From Mansonella perstans (Eukaryota > Nematoda > Chromadorea > Rhabditida > Onchocercidae), in the NCBI GenBank assembly GCA_037074765.1, contig JBAMDO010000077.1:124001-188000 (forward strand): a stretch of 64,000 nucleotides of DNA. The letters are read 5' to 3'. A program made the translations under genes and the position numbers. How positions within the stretch are numbered: the stretch's first letter is position 1; each line of letters opens with the position of its first letter. The notes under the pieces were generated by a model. That model had not been told where the DNA came from. It did not search any database and worked only from the letters and a program-made list of their open reading frames with translations. Of the stretch, positions 1 to 13,100 are shown one piece after another.

Positions 1-2
1 AC

Positions 3-8
3 TTTATT
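3..8 (-). terminator. Poly(A) signal of the left-edge minus-strand gene
   Basis: The plus strand reads TTTATT, so AATAAA lies on the minus strand about 41 nt after the TAA at 49-51. This placement supports the terminal exon called at 49-239. Confidence 0.45.
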
Positions 9-48
9 AAATAGTTCAAATTTAAATAGTCGTCTCAGCTTATCCACC

Positions 49-507
49 TTAAAAAGTACGCATAACGTCAACAGTTAGATCAGTCATACTAATTACTTCA
101 GCGTTTAACTGCAAAAAATTGATGCTTGATTGTTTTACACTTTCGGAATCATTCAGAAAATTCACTGTCCTCTTGATCATGCTTCTTATTTTATCCATCT
201 TTGGCGTCAAGCATGCGACAACTAAACATGACGGATGGCCTTAAAATTAAATATATGGTAAATAAAATAGGGTTAATCATTATTAAAGAATATTTTAGTA
301 ATAGCAAACGGTTGGTGATTAAACTGCAATGAATTACCAGCGACGATTTGATTATAGAGTTACGACTGCAGAGTTACTTAAAAAATTAAGGTTTCTGCAA
401 TCAATAATTATTTTCAGTAACTTTATAACTAATGTTACTTGTTGTATCATAGAAAGTTCGTCGATGCCGTCTTTAGTAGCAAGCACTATTTCTACTTCAG
501 TGAGGTT
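49..507 (-). CDS. Unrecognised protein, last two exons only
   Basis: Two minus-strand exons, 507-378 and 239-49, join in phase (130 nt ending in phase 1, then 191 nt ending in TAA at 49-51). The intron runs from GTAACT to a TTTTAAG acceptor, and the first exon follows GAATTCAG. They encode about 106 residues, mostly helical, with the ends NLTEVEIVLATKDG and DLTVDVMRTF. I see no signal peptide, membrane segment or recognised motif. Upstream exons should lie to the right of 507, but none was convincing before the divergent gene starting near 1172, so the 5' end is missing. Balanced composition, phase-matched splicing and a poly(A) signal argue for a real gene; no function can be given. Confidence 0.45.
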
Positions 508-1171
508 CTGAATTCAAAATAGCTTCTAGGAGATTTCTAAATTTTTTAAATTTTCAGTATTGCCAAAAAGCGATCGCAATAATTGCTATCATTATTATGA
601 TTACGACCAGCGACAGTAATTAAAATAAAAGACATTTATAGAAGTCACAAAGCAGCAATCGTAAAATATATAATAACATTTTCAGAAATTTAGACCATAA
701 AAAATCCTATTTGAAATGCGACAAAAAAGTTATCATAATGTGTGGCTTTTTCGAAGACAATCATTTATGCTATCATTTACAATTAACAAATACACATTCT
801 ACGGTTCTAAGAGATTTTTGAATTTTTTAAAGTTCCTAAGATTAAAGATACCTTCTTATTGAATATCTTCAATAGCAGTGTAATCAATGAATATCATTGA
901 GCTGAAGAGAACTTTTTCGGGCCTGAATAATAAGTTGGCAGAAGCAAAATTAGAAAAACCATTATAAGGATTTACATATTGCTAATAAATAACTTATCAC
1001 TAACAAGTTATTTTTTTATCTAGCAAATATTTGAAAAATTTTTAATTAACTTTATCTAATTGGCTTTTAATTAAGTAAATCTTATAGCCACTTCACTTAT
1101 ACAGAAAATTATTCCCGTTTTATTAAATTAGCAACTTTTTCAGAATTTTATTTCAATTTTGAAATTTGCAG

Positions 1172-1771
1172 CAATTCTTGATCCATTATTCCTTGCAATT
1201 TATTTTCCAGCCAGTGATATTCAATGTTGAATCTCCATGTGGGCGTGCTTTTGGTGCAACACCTCACATTGGTGTAGTGATGCCACGGTGTAAAACAACA
1301 ATCTATTGTACATTTCGATCGGAACGTATTTCTCGGGTACCTGATGATGGTATCTACATTTACAGTATTTTTCAAAAAGCAGTCAACTATGATAAATTTG
1401 TTAATGCAAATAGTGAGAAGGAAAAGGAACGAGTGGCGCGCAAAGTATGAGATGAAATTTTCCATCTTTTTTTTTTTTACTTTACAGCAAAGAATTCACA
1501 AACAAAACATTTCCAAATTTAAAATATTTATCAAATACAGACAAAAGAAAAACTCTGTTTCCAGATTTGGTCACAGCATCGCGGAAAATGTTTCGAGTGC
1601 CTACGACTACCAGTGGGTTTTGAATCCCGACGACCAGCTACTCATGAACCTCACATCGAATTATACCGCGATAAAATATCTGATATACTTCAAAGTACAG
1701 AATTAAAAACACCCGAAAAAGAAATGCCAACCAGTCAATTATCATCTGCGGAAGAAGCAAGCAAACTCTAA
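1172..1771 (+). CDS. MSP (major sperm protein)-domain-like protein, 3' part
   Basis: Two exons: one ending at 1444 (donor AAA|GTATGAG) and 1565-1771 (acceptor TTTCCAG), joined in phase 0 and ending in TAA. The first exon opens after TTTGCAG (1172) or after TTTTCCAG (1211); both keep frame. The reading resembles the second half of an MSP beta-sandwich: a strand VIFNVESP, then a GATPHIGVVMP segment like the family's 'P..G.I.P' turn, then RISRVPDDGIYIYSIF like the 'VP.DGRHYF.I' strand. The tail from about residue 95 is hydrophilic and Glu/Ser-rich. MSP-domain proteins are cytosolic in nematodes and many act in sperm, but those of the VAP type tether membranes. The 5' exon carrying the first strands was not found, so the gene is incomplete as annotated. 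The assignment rests on a short recalled motif. Confidence 0.45.
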
Positions 1772-1858
1772 TAACACTCTCAAGTGTTCCATTTTCATTT
1801 GACACGGAAAATTTCGATTTTTTCTGAACTATTCGTTCACCAGAATTTCAAACTTTAC

Positions 1859-1864
1859 AATAAA
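1859..1864 (+). terminator. Poly(A) signal of the MSP-like gene
   Basis: AATAAA lies 88 nt downstream of the TAA at 1769-1771. Confidence 0.4.
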
Positions 1865-3998
1865 TTTATGGCGATAAAACTGAATTACATTACAATGACT
1901 TTTTAAAAAAACATTATTTCAAAATTGAACTTCAGAATGCGAATTATTCATCATTTATAATCAAAATTTAGTCTTCAAATAATATCTGCGAACACTTAAA
2001 TGGAAGCAGTTTATTTAAATAATAATTAAAATATAGAATGAGATGAGAAAAGAGTATTGGAGAAATGAAGTTACAGTATGCCACAAAAGAATTGATACTT
2101 TCCGGATAATTCATTAAGGAAATAATGATTCTTAGTTCAGATTTGGGTCATTTTGCACCACTTATGTGATCTATTTAGCTAAATGGATGAGTAGGCTTGA
2201 AATAATGCATTTCTTCGCCAAATAAACGTTAATAAATTCAAAGAGTCTACAGGTGATGTAACTCAAAGGATATAGGCATACAAAATCAAAATCAGATTTA
2301 GTTTAACTTCGGAAAATGGATACATTGAAAATCAGTTACCGTCATTATGATTATTATCTTTTGGCGCATTTATCTATTCATCATTACTACCATATTCGTA
2401 GTTTCGCGCATACACAACCCTTGAATGGCCTTTGAATCAGTTTCAGATCATACAAAATTTAAGTTATGTGATTGGTCTAAAGATATCATTATTATCTTTT
2501 TTTATAATATACTATATCGTGGTCAACTATTTCGTAGCAATGACGAATGCTATATCAATTTCATATCCTTTTGTTACTCACAATCGAAATTCTTCCCAAC
2601 AAACATTGTTTTCCAATTCAAAGACCATGCGTCAAAATATCAATTCAGCAGATTCTGCATTTTGCGGAATTTTTTTTTCATTTATGATCACAGGGTTTTC
2701 ACCTTTAGCATTTGATTAAATGAGTTACAGTTATTTGAAGAGTGTTTAAAAACTATTCTTCGAAGTAGTAAGTTCCCGCACTATCTTTTACTGACAGCAT
2801 TTCTCCTGAAATTTCATCTCAAAAATGAACTCTAGAAATAGGTCATGGAGAGGATGATAGCAGGAATAACATTTGGATCAAGAAAGTTAAAATGTTATGT
2901 CCGCAAAGACAGAAATTAATCTGCTGTAATGTCAAATCCTAATCTCAATTTTCTCAGCTATAGACTGGTCGAGTGAATTCAGGTCCATATGGTTCCTTAT
3001 TTTATCACAGCAGTGTTTGGAAGATAATTTATTCCTTTACTGGCTCTTAATCCAAAATTGAATCACTCTTCTCAATCACCAATTTTAGAGAGAAAAAATC
3101 TATTGCTTTTCCACAATCTCTATGGAAGATTATTTCGATATATCCTATCTCCACTCAGCTTACTATCTCAGCTCCGAACATTCAACCTTGACATTAATTT
3201 GTTTCCAGTATTATTAGGAATTCAAAAAAGTAAGGATCAATAACATTCAGAGATTTGACTATGATCAGATCAGAGCTGCTCAACTGGCAAGAATCTGAAA
3301 GATCAAGCATTTGGATTGTTTATAATTTCTTTTTGTTGTCTTCGTCGTCTAAGTGATTGAACTATTGTAGTAAAAACATTTTCAATCAATATCAATAACA
3401 TAAAGTGACTGGTGAGTTGTTTCGATCAGCAAATGTTCATAAAATATTGTTGAAGTTGAACTTTCCCAATCCATTAGTCAAAACTTTTAAATGCAGCAGC
3501 CCAAGACAAAATTAAAACCCTGGGTAAGCATCAGGCATGCAGCGTATCAGCAAACCTATTCTATTCCTGAAAATAATAATTGAAACAAGAATTAGGAAGG
3601 ACTTCTATGAATTTGAACATATAATGGAATTTATTTTTAATCCAAAAACAAATTATTGAAACAATAAATACTATAAAAACTGAAAAATAAACTCAATTTT
3701 ACGTTGAGTTCGCAAAATTCATAAAACTCCGAAAGGAAAAAGCGGCAAACAAAGGATCAGTGTCCAAATTTGTAATATATACATATAAAAACAGGTAAAA
3801 AAACAAATTGCAAGCATATTTAATGACAATAATATCGAGAGTATGAAAAAGTTAATTACTGTAGCCTCAAATAACTCAGGTAGTGTTAGCCATGTGCATC
3901 TTATCGCTAGCTTTTTGAATGGCAATTTCTCGAGTAATCAATGCTTAATAACCATGGTAGCTCAGTAAACTTTCTTTTAATGCAGTGAGTTTATCCAA
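1865..3998. other. AT-rich spacer, no gene supported
   Basis: Short open frames occur on both strands, but none has codon use, splice context or similarity that I can support. Several minus-strand pieces after TTTCAG-like acceptors (around 2780-2810 and 3500-3570) are open for only 15-17 codons. I see nothing else in this stretch. Confidence 0.5.
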
Positions 3999-4004
3999 TT
4001 TATT
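3999..4004 (-). terminator. Poly(A) signal of the K-Cl cotransporter gene
   Basis: AATAAA on the minus strand (TTTATT on plus), about 148 nt after the stop at 4152-4154. Confidence 0.4.
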
Positions 4005-4151
4005 CAGGAGAAATTCGCTGAATGTTAAATTGTTATAAAATGAAGTGTAAGCAAGCAGAAATTCCGGTTACAAAGCACGTACAATTGGCAGTATACAAAG
4101 AAGTGCTATATGATCAGCCAATTTTAAACTAAAAAAATTGCGTAAAAAAAA

Positions 4152-7100
4152 TTAAGCAGTTGAAGTGAGAGTTTCTGTTCCAGCTCCACGTACAAAAAGA
4201 ACTCGCGGCAAGCCTGCTGTAAGTTCGTCTAAGTAATGCAAATAGTCTGTGAAACCTGAAATTTTGAAGTATTCTGCAAATAAAAGTCGAAGTCACTCGA
4301 GCATGAAAATCAAACAATTTTTGCTGTGATAGTTTTGTATATTAAACATTGCTATGGCTCATTACGATGAAATTTGCTTGAGGCACTAATCATCGCTAAA
4401 GATTCGAAAGATTTTAATGCAGTGATGGCAGTTATAAATTGAATAAACATCAAACCTTCTTTCACTTCGGGAGGCTTTGGAAGATTAAGTAATATCAGCT
4501 GGCTTTTTTCGGATGTCTTCCTGAATAAAGCGTTCAAACGGGTAGCTGTGTGCATTTTGTGGACCTGAAAAATTACAATCGTTGATTTTGCATTAATTAT
4601 GCGGTGAAGTTGCTCTGCTGCATCTGCAAACAAATAGGAAATTTTGCTTCATGCTTTACAACGTAAATTTTATAAAGGGAAAATAAAGATTTCTTTCGTG
4701 TTTTACCCACAAAATTTAGACTATTGCAAGAGTTACACTGAAACTAAGAATAAATCTAGATGACAAAAAAAAAAAAACTGTCACATAGTCAATCATAAAA
4801 ATGAAAATGGAAACCTTTCGCCTGTCTAGATTCTGTAAGCGCTTTCTTCTTTCATTATCGTATTTGATATCCTCATCACGTATTCGCAATTTCTTCACAG
4901 TTTTGCTCCTGGAGAGTAATAAATAGCCTCATACAGCATTAACGAAGCATCCAGATAGCAGCAGCAAGTTATCTGCGCTACAACTGCATTAAAGTAATGT
5001 GGCGAAATCACGGTAAAAATTGTATAGATATGTGTAACTCAAAAATTTGAAAGCAAACCTTAGCTCCACCTCTGTTGCAAATGTCTGAATACTTCGATTT
5101 CCCATTAAGTTCGCTGAAATAATCTTATAAGATATGTATCCAGATAACAGCCGTAAGAGATGAAATCTAAAATGAGACGATTCCCCAGAAAAATGTTGGA
5201 TGATTTCAAAGTTAGTGCTGCTTTTCGCTACATTAAATTGATGAAAGAATAGATATTGTCAAAAATGAGAAATAAAAATGATGTAATAAAAATGATTACA
5301 ATCCAAATTGACAAGATCGGAGACGTGATCTTGATCCATTTCACCATTATCGTTCTCCTCGATATCGACTTTGATATCGCCGGCATGCTTTTTGACATAG
5401 AAACGACTTTTTTTTAGGGGCTGCAAATGCACAAAAACAAAATAAAACATAAGGGATGTGCCACTGCGTACCAGAGAAGTCCTATTGTCTATGAATATCA
5501 TTTACCAAAATAACGAGTAAATTCTAAAAGTCGCCCAGCTTTAATTACCTTCCTCGCTTCCTCGAATTAATTGCGCTATAAATACTAAGAATGACACATC
5601 AAAGGCAATAATGGAACCTCAGTGCTATCGACATCATTTGGTGTTTTTTGATCAGACTCCTTCATTGGTTCACTGTTTTTCTCCATAACCGCAAACCTTC
5701 TTGCTTCACGCGCCATCTGGCTTCTTTCTTCCATTAATAATGTCCGCTCAAAGTCGGATCGTGATATATTAGGATCGCTCAATATGTCTACCTAAAGATA
5801 ATATCATATATAAAAAAATCTTTCTCGTTGTTCATTCGTCCTTACTCCATTTTTTTCAACATCAGTAGCTTCATCGATCTCCTTTAGAGTATCAAGCATA
5901 ATAGCATATGATAGTAAGTTCATCTTAAAATGCAAACCTGCACGACTGCATCAATACGCATTGCTTTCAAATAGAAATTAATCCTGCCAGTCATCTCTTC
6001 CCTTTCTTCACTATCACGAGCAATACCAATCACGCGCAGTTGACACCCACGCCAAACCTAAACGTACGATCTCAATTTATGAGTCGTAGATTAAATGAAA
6101 GAAAAACACTTGCGCATAGGCATAAAAACAAAGTTAATGCAGTAGTTGCCTCTCTGCCCATTAGTACAAAAATCCAGCATTTTATACATAACAAAAGTGT
6201 GCTATTGCACCAGCTTCTATTTTGCCACTGATAAAATTCTAACCTTGTGACTCAGTAATAAATGGGCAATTAACCCAAGAAAGCCTCGATCACGAATTAT
6301 CCAATATGCGTCGACATAACCTTCCTTTACCGGTTCAGTTATGTAGGGAAAATGTGATATTTCTTTGGCCACAAGAAGACACATTTTCATGACATATCCA
6401 GCATGTAATTTGTCTAAAATTATTTATAAAATATAAGATTAGAGCAACAAGCTTCAAGATATATATGATATCAAAAAATTTTTATATTTTTTCACTCGGA
6501 AGTGATAATAAGTAATTTTAAACACGGAACGCTTTGCAAAGCATTTTCAGAAAGCAGCGCAAGTGCAAACTGCTGCATAATTTTCTCACAGACAAATACG
6601 AAGTTTTTTGATGACATGCAAAGAAAATATGGGATTCATTAAAAAAAAAAAAGAAAGGCATTTAGTCATCTGACACGATTCTTCTCTAAAGCTGCAGAAA
6701 TAAACTAACCCACAAATGTTGAATATTCTGAATCAGGTGGCTCAGAAGGCCAGTCTGAACTATATTTCGGCCATTTCAATAACAGCGTATTCGGACAAAG
6801 AGCACCGACTCCAGTGCTTTGAATAACTGTTGAAATACTTCCACAGATCTGAAACACAAGAACTTTTCACAAATCATCTAGATTTTTTTAAACTAGACGA
6901 ATTGAAAACTGCTATTGTTTTTTATTTGTTGCATTATCCCTATTTTAAACGATATTTTATAATACCTGAGACTCGCCATACACAAGAGTTTTCGCAAATC
7001 CACGAAGCTTCGCTTCTTTCATATAATCTTTTAACTGCTTCCGTATCTACAGAAAATAAATATTACATTCCATCCTTTTCATAATCTTTTTCCACAAGAT

Positions 7101-10100
7101 AATTACTTTCGTCGCTACCTTTCATATTTCAAAAGAAAAATAATTATGGCTCTATTGTCAACATATGCTTTTTTGCCGAACAAAGATAATGAGTACCCGA
7201 AAAAACAAACTTTAAAAAAATTGTGGTTTCAGCAAAAATAGAAAATTGAATTAAGTACTTCATTGGCGTTATTTCGATCATTCTCATTGAAAGGATTACC
7301 ACAAAGGAATGCAACAACCACGCATAATCCTTGGCTTGCTTTTAGCTGCGATGCCAAATGGAGCAATCGTTTATAACGTAAATCATTTTGATCAGCCTGC
7401 CATTTTAGCGCAAAAAGCAGTAGCAATTGCGGCCTTAAAATGAGATAGACTTCAAATTCTGACAGAACTTGAAGAACATAAACATAAAAGCAATAGGTGT
7501 AGTGAGATCTAAGAAATGAAATAACCACCTAAAATCTTTTGGATGTGACGCTTCGCTATCATCTATCGTTAACAAAGCCTTCTGAGCCGTTGAAATTGAC
7601 ACAGCTCGCATTCCATAGCCCCACTCCTTATTTGCCCTAAATTATACTTCTTTACCAATAAACAAGGATGTCTTCAGTGATCATATGATTACGATGACAG
7701 GGAGAGTATGAAAGAAAGTGAGAGATATTTTTGATAAATTTTTTGTAGAAATAGTCATAATGTCTCTGCCTCCAGAGAGAGAATCTGAGCAACGATACAA
7801 TGAAGTAAATAACAAATGAGATACCCTCTATATTCCGTATATTTATAAAGCGAAAAGCAAAGAAGGCATGAAACAATGGCATAGTCCCAATGAGTCGCGA
7901 ACATGATGAAAAAGCATAGAAATGCGCCTACCAGAGCGAGTGACCTGAATTAAATATACTTTATTAGTGCCTAGATTAAGATTGTTAAGCAATCCATTGA
8001 AGCATGCTTATTTCCCCGTGCAGCAGTTACAGGAACATGACCAATTTAACATCAAATAAAAGAATAGAAAACGCACAGTTATGCTTTCATGATATTCAAC
8101 TACTATTTCTGTACAAGTACGACATACATCATAAAGATATCACTTACCAGTGATAATATTTATAACGAGGCCTCCAATTGGGTGCCTTGACAATAGAATG
8201 CATAGCGCAGATGACATTAATAAATGCATAACACATCAAGAAGAAGAAATCAACGACGGCAGCAATATGATCCATTGCACCAAGAAGTATTGCTAATTCC
8301 GCAATCAGCATCGTAATCAATAATCTAAAACAGGAGGCTTCAAAATCGTGCGTAAAAATATATTATCTCATAAGTACATATTTTAAAAAATCCGCTGAAA
8401 TCAATAATCTGCAAATTTGCACACAACAAATGTGCACACAAATTATAATAACAAATTATTACTAATATATGAGAATAATGTTGAATGTTGAATGTTGAAT
8501 TTCAAACGTTTAATCGACTGCGATTATACATGACAATAATAAAGATGCTTGGGTAATTAGATAGTTTTAATTAATAAAATATTTAATACATACCCGTGAA
8601 AGGGTTCGTTCCTTTTCGTCAATTTTCTGAAACTCTTCAACTCTGGTACTACTTCGTCTTGTGCAATACACTGAAGTAAACGAGGTGCGCCTGGAATTAA
8701 CGATAAAACATTGATATTATATATACCTATTATATATATAGCAGTAATTACTTGTTTTAAAGTATTTATTTTGAAGAGAAATAAACATCCTGATGCATTG
8801 AATTATGTACTTTTCCGAGAAATCAGGATGTTGAAATGAAGGTATAACAATAATTATAATGATAATGGTCATTTCAAGAGGACCGAAATTCATCAGATAT
8901 AATAAAAAGAAACACATACTGCACAAACACTGAAGAGCAGCTCCAAATGTCGAAGTAAACGAGCCGATTAACAATATCCAGTGACTTGGCCATGCCAAAT
9001 TTGCTACAACCATACTACCTCCCATCGATGCTCCATACCTCCAATCACAGGAATATTTGGCAATTAAGATTATCTGTACAGTAAAAACATATTACTGACC
9101 CAATACATAACTACATAAAGACAGAAACATACATAGTTTTGATGGTACTTACTTATCCCGTAAGATATCTCCATCGATCGCTGCACCGAAGGTTAAAGCA
9201 AGTGCAAAGTAGATAAAAGAAGTGGTCAATTGCGCCGCCAATGTACCTGAGGGTATTGATTTTTGGGCATTTTTGAGGTCTCCTAAAAATCTTTATTCAT
9301 TTCCTTTTTCCTCAAAAGTCATTGAGGTGAATGAAACGATAAGAATTTCAGAATAATTATTCTTTTATATTTTAGAAAATAAAAAAAATTACCGCTCATG
9401 TTAGCTCCTGTTAAAATTCCAGTAACGGCTGGAAAATAAATAGCCAGTAATACGAAGAATGTAGTCTTCATGTCTTGGTACACTTCTACATGAGTGTTTG
9501 CTGCCTTTTCAGGTTTGTATTCACCAGCTTTCATATAAAGACTTGTTTTCAAATTTTCTGCAAATTAAAACTAAAAATTATAACTGGCAAAGGATTGAAA
9601 ATAAAGTTTGAATCTAAATTTGTGCTAAAGGAACTACTGATGAAATTGTTCAAAACTGACAATGGTGAAAGGAAAAAGAATTCGTAACAAACGGGACCTT
9701 TTAGAACACCGCTTGTAAAACCAGGATAACCATTCACGCATTTGATGGGCAAAAAGCATGTCCCATTAGTGCAATATTCTGTAACACTCTTACTTCTGAA
9801 AATAAAAATTCATAGTCTATAACGTATATTAAAAAGAAGCATATATCTGAAAATATATTTTCTGATATCTAAATATTACTTCAATAAAATCTCGCTAACC
9901 AGGAAAATGTAGTGTTAATGCCATAATTTTTACCTAAAAGCTCTAAAAATCAAGGTCCAACGTCATGTCCGATATAATGCCTTCATCACATCTACAGAAA
10001 AGCACCAGTGGACCTCAGTATAGGAACTAACTCACAATGAGCAAAATAATCCGGTCTTCCTTGCCTCAATTAATTAAATAATTAATTAATCCAGTGACCA

Positions 10101-13085
10101 GAACTTGGCACCTTTATATTTAACCAACTGTCGCTGCGTTAGGCAACCAATCTTATCTATATATATACATGAAATATTCGAAGCCTTCAGATTATCAGTA
10201 CTTTTATTTGCCCATCGAAAATACATAATTTTTTATAATTATTAAAAACTTACATATATTTTTCATTGCAGTATTTGCAAATGTGCACAACTGAGGCATT
10301 CTGCGGCATGAATACTTGTGCTTGCAATAAATGGTCACCTATTTTGCATACCCTAAAGCAAGAGAAAAACATTAGTTGCGTGCGTCTCCCTTCGAGATAG
10401 TTCCATTTTACTTCTTTTTTTGATTCGCCATTAGATTAATTTTAATTTCACGAGTAACTGATAATTCCACGCGATTTAAATTATTCCTCGTAAGTATCAG
10501 TTAGTATCAGTTAGAAAAAAAAAACAGAATAACTGTAAACCTTTGTCCACTCTCCGGACTAACTGACTTTTCGATACCACCAGCGAAACATGATAAAATC
10601 GATAAAATAACACATAAAAGTGAGATCTGAAGGTAAATGAATATTAGAGTTACAGTAATGACATTATCAATGAAACCTTCAAATTTTCATTCTACAGAAA
10701 TGAAAATCTTAACATACCGGTGCAAAAAGCTGAACAAATCGTACACCCATCGCTACAACTACAAACTCAACCAACAATAACAGTGTGGCATATATTCGTA
10801 AGTTATGCGACATCATACCAAACATGTCTACAAATAATTAGAAAATTACACAATAACAACCTGGTGCTAATAGAAATTTCCTGTTTTGCACTAAATTTAA
10901 TGAAGTAAGAAATGCAGCACAAAATTATAAAAAAAAAAGTGCTAGGAAATAATACTACTGTTCATCGAATAACTGAGTTGCAATTTTTCAGTGATGCCTC
11001 TTAAGCTGAATATCCTCTCTGGAATTTTTTAGAACGTTCGGAATTATACCACAGAGTCTGATTCATTTTCAACACTTATTGTCTACCTCATCTGCCCATG
11101 ATATAAGTCGTCAATAATTGAAAATGAATTAGAAAACTCTGAAAGGTTCAACCTGTTTCTGATTGCACTTCCCTGCCGCCAATTGTAAGATCAGGAAAAA
11201 TGTAAATCTGAAAAAGAATGAAATTTTGAATAGACAAGCTCAAAAGAATCAAACCAGTAAAATTCATCAATTAAAATGGTGCTAATCCAGTAGTTAATGA
11301 CTACGCACAGAACAGTTGTCGGCGATATACAATAATACATACCAATAAAATTTCAACCCCACCAACTAGATACATAGATGTGGCAACTGCGTTTCCCAAA
11401 TAGAACAATATGCCTATGGCTGTACCAAATTCTGTCCCAAGATTTCTCGACAACATGTAATAAGCACCACCGCTCTTGATTTCTCCATTTGTAGCTATTG
11501 CTGATAAACTGATGCTGGTAATGAAAGTCTGAAATGGACAGCCTTAATTTCCACAGAATTAAACATTACCTAAAACTTGCAATGGACACCCTATGGAAAG
11601 GATCGGGAGAATTTTGTCAGAAAGGGCAAGAGCAAAACTGAGGAAACGGCGAATCACATGAATATTTGTTATAATAACGAGTTACAACTGATTAAATAAT
11701 ATTTGAAAGATTGAGGAAGGATAGCTAAATGGATTTTTCTTGCTTCAGCCTTACCAGTAAAATTTAACTGATATGACCACAGAATTCATCAACATGAAAA
11801 AAAAAAAAAAAAAAAAACATACAGTTAAACAACAGAGTGCAAGAAGTAGAGATGTTTGTGATATGCCAGCAATTCCAACAACCCAGAAAAGACGTATGAA
11901 CATAGTTACCCCCAAGATATGCTGAACTGTTGGCAAATATACACCAAACAATGTACTCAAATTTGCAGACTGAAAATTTTTTACTTTTGCAGAAATTCTG
12001 ATCAACTGCAAACAGCATAATATTAATAATCTCAGCAATATTTCCTGCATATATTAGGAGATGATAAAACGCCAAATAGGGTTCGACCTATGTTCTCAAA
12101 GAAATATTTAAAGTGGTCGTGAATGATTCTATTCAAGCCATATTCTAGTTGAATGTGAATGGCAGTTCAAGTTATAGTACTATATCTTTGATTTAATTTA
12201 CAGAAATATTCTTTTAGATCAGTGAGTTATTTCAATTCCATAAATGTACCTTTACAGATCTTTCAAGTGCCTGGGGCTGTGTGAAAACCTTCAAGTACTG
12301 AGAAAACAGTTCGGTCGCTGTATCTTCGAAAAGTGCCAAATTTGTGTGACCCATGTGACTCAGCTTAATCATATCACCATTCGCTGAAGACCCTTCTTCA
12401 TCTGATATAAATAATTCTTCTCCAAGTAATTGGTCTGTAGATAAATTAAATGTAAGAATTAAAAAACTGCTGCAGTAAATGCACTTCTCATTGTCTTTCA
12501 CTTGAATTATTTTGTTTTGGCAAGGCAAGGCTTGATCACTATATTGTACAACAAGTAAAAACTATTGCAGCATTGGAACGTTAAATCGTCTTAATAAACA
12601 ATTAATAACTTTAATTAGCGATAATTAGCGATACTACTCATAGTCATTCCTACATATTGCAATAAAGTATCTTTCGTATTTAACAAATTTGACGAGAAAT
12701 GAAATGAAACAAAATTTCAAAACTATATATGTTTGAAATAATACCAAGTTGAAATTCAAACAAAATTTTTGAATCAGTTTATCCATTCAGGAAATAAGAA
12801 GTGTTTAAAAGTAATCACTCTCTGATAGGTAGTTAATTAGTAAAAATATTATTATGATTGCCTACATTAATTATATATCTTAATGATTAAATGTGATAAC
12901 AAACCTTTAATGTTATTATCGATAGATAACAGTAATGAAGCGCTCTCATTGAAATCGTTATCTGTAACCTCAGCTTCAACATTATGAGCAACAACTTTCA
13001 ATGGAATTTCTGTCGTTACAGAATCGCCCAATACATTGATCTTCTGACTGCTATTTGCATTTAAATGATCCGATATATTATTCAT
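4152..13085 (-). CDS. K-Cl cotransporter, SLC12A4-7 (KCC) family
   Basis: Electroneutral K+/Cl- symporter of the plasma membrane, controlling cell volume and chloride. Twenty-eight exons give about 1146 aa, normal for KCCs: 13085-12905, 12434-12250, 11969-11823, 11528-11343, 11207-11153, 10827-10718, 10626-10541, 10352-10254, 9795-9698, 9557-9393, 9282-9155, 9038-8920, 8690-8594, 8324-8148, 7944-7825, 7636-7529, 7433-7259, 7046-6966, 6848-6710, 6413-6244, 6057-5938, 5881-5846, 5791-5618, 5420-5300, 5113-5059, 4908-4815, 4564-4456, 4255-4152. One edge near 9155 is uncertain by 1-2 nt. The transmembrane part (about 125-650) opens with [18 protein letters not shown] and has SLSAIATNG and a Cys-rich extracellular loop with NAS and NGT glycosylation sequons. 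The cytosolic tail has [21 protein letters not shown] and [11 protein letters not shown], all KCC hallmarks. Nematodes have several KCC paralogs; I cannot say which this is. Confidence 0.95.
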
Positions 13086-13100
13086 TGATCTCTGAATAAA
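13086..13100 (-). promoter_or_regulatory. Probable trans-splice acceptor of the K-Cl cotransporter
   Basis: TTTATTCAG on the minus strand, with its AG at 13093-13092, lies six bases upstream of the ATG. This is the usual position of a spliced-leader addition site in nematodes. An ordinary 5'UTR intron is the alternative. Confidence 0.5.

Noticed and set aside
1148..1465. 105-codon minus-strand frame
   Set aside because: It is the antisense shadow of the MSP-like exon, with no splice or composition support.
3500..3570. Minus-strand frame after TTTTCAG ending MPDAYPGF and a stop
   Set aside because: Only about 17 codons, with no partner exon that joins in phase. Such frames arise by chance in this composition.
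3945..4128. Two minus-strand pieces (4128-4072 and 4017-3945) that splice in phase and read like a C-terminus
   Set aside because: They start only 24 nt after the K-Cl cotransporter stop, contain no start codon, match no upstream phase, and the second overlaps the AATAAA that best serves as that gene's poly(A) signal.
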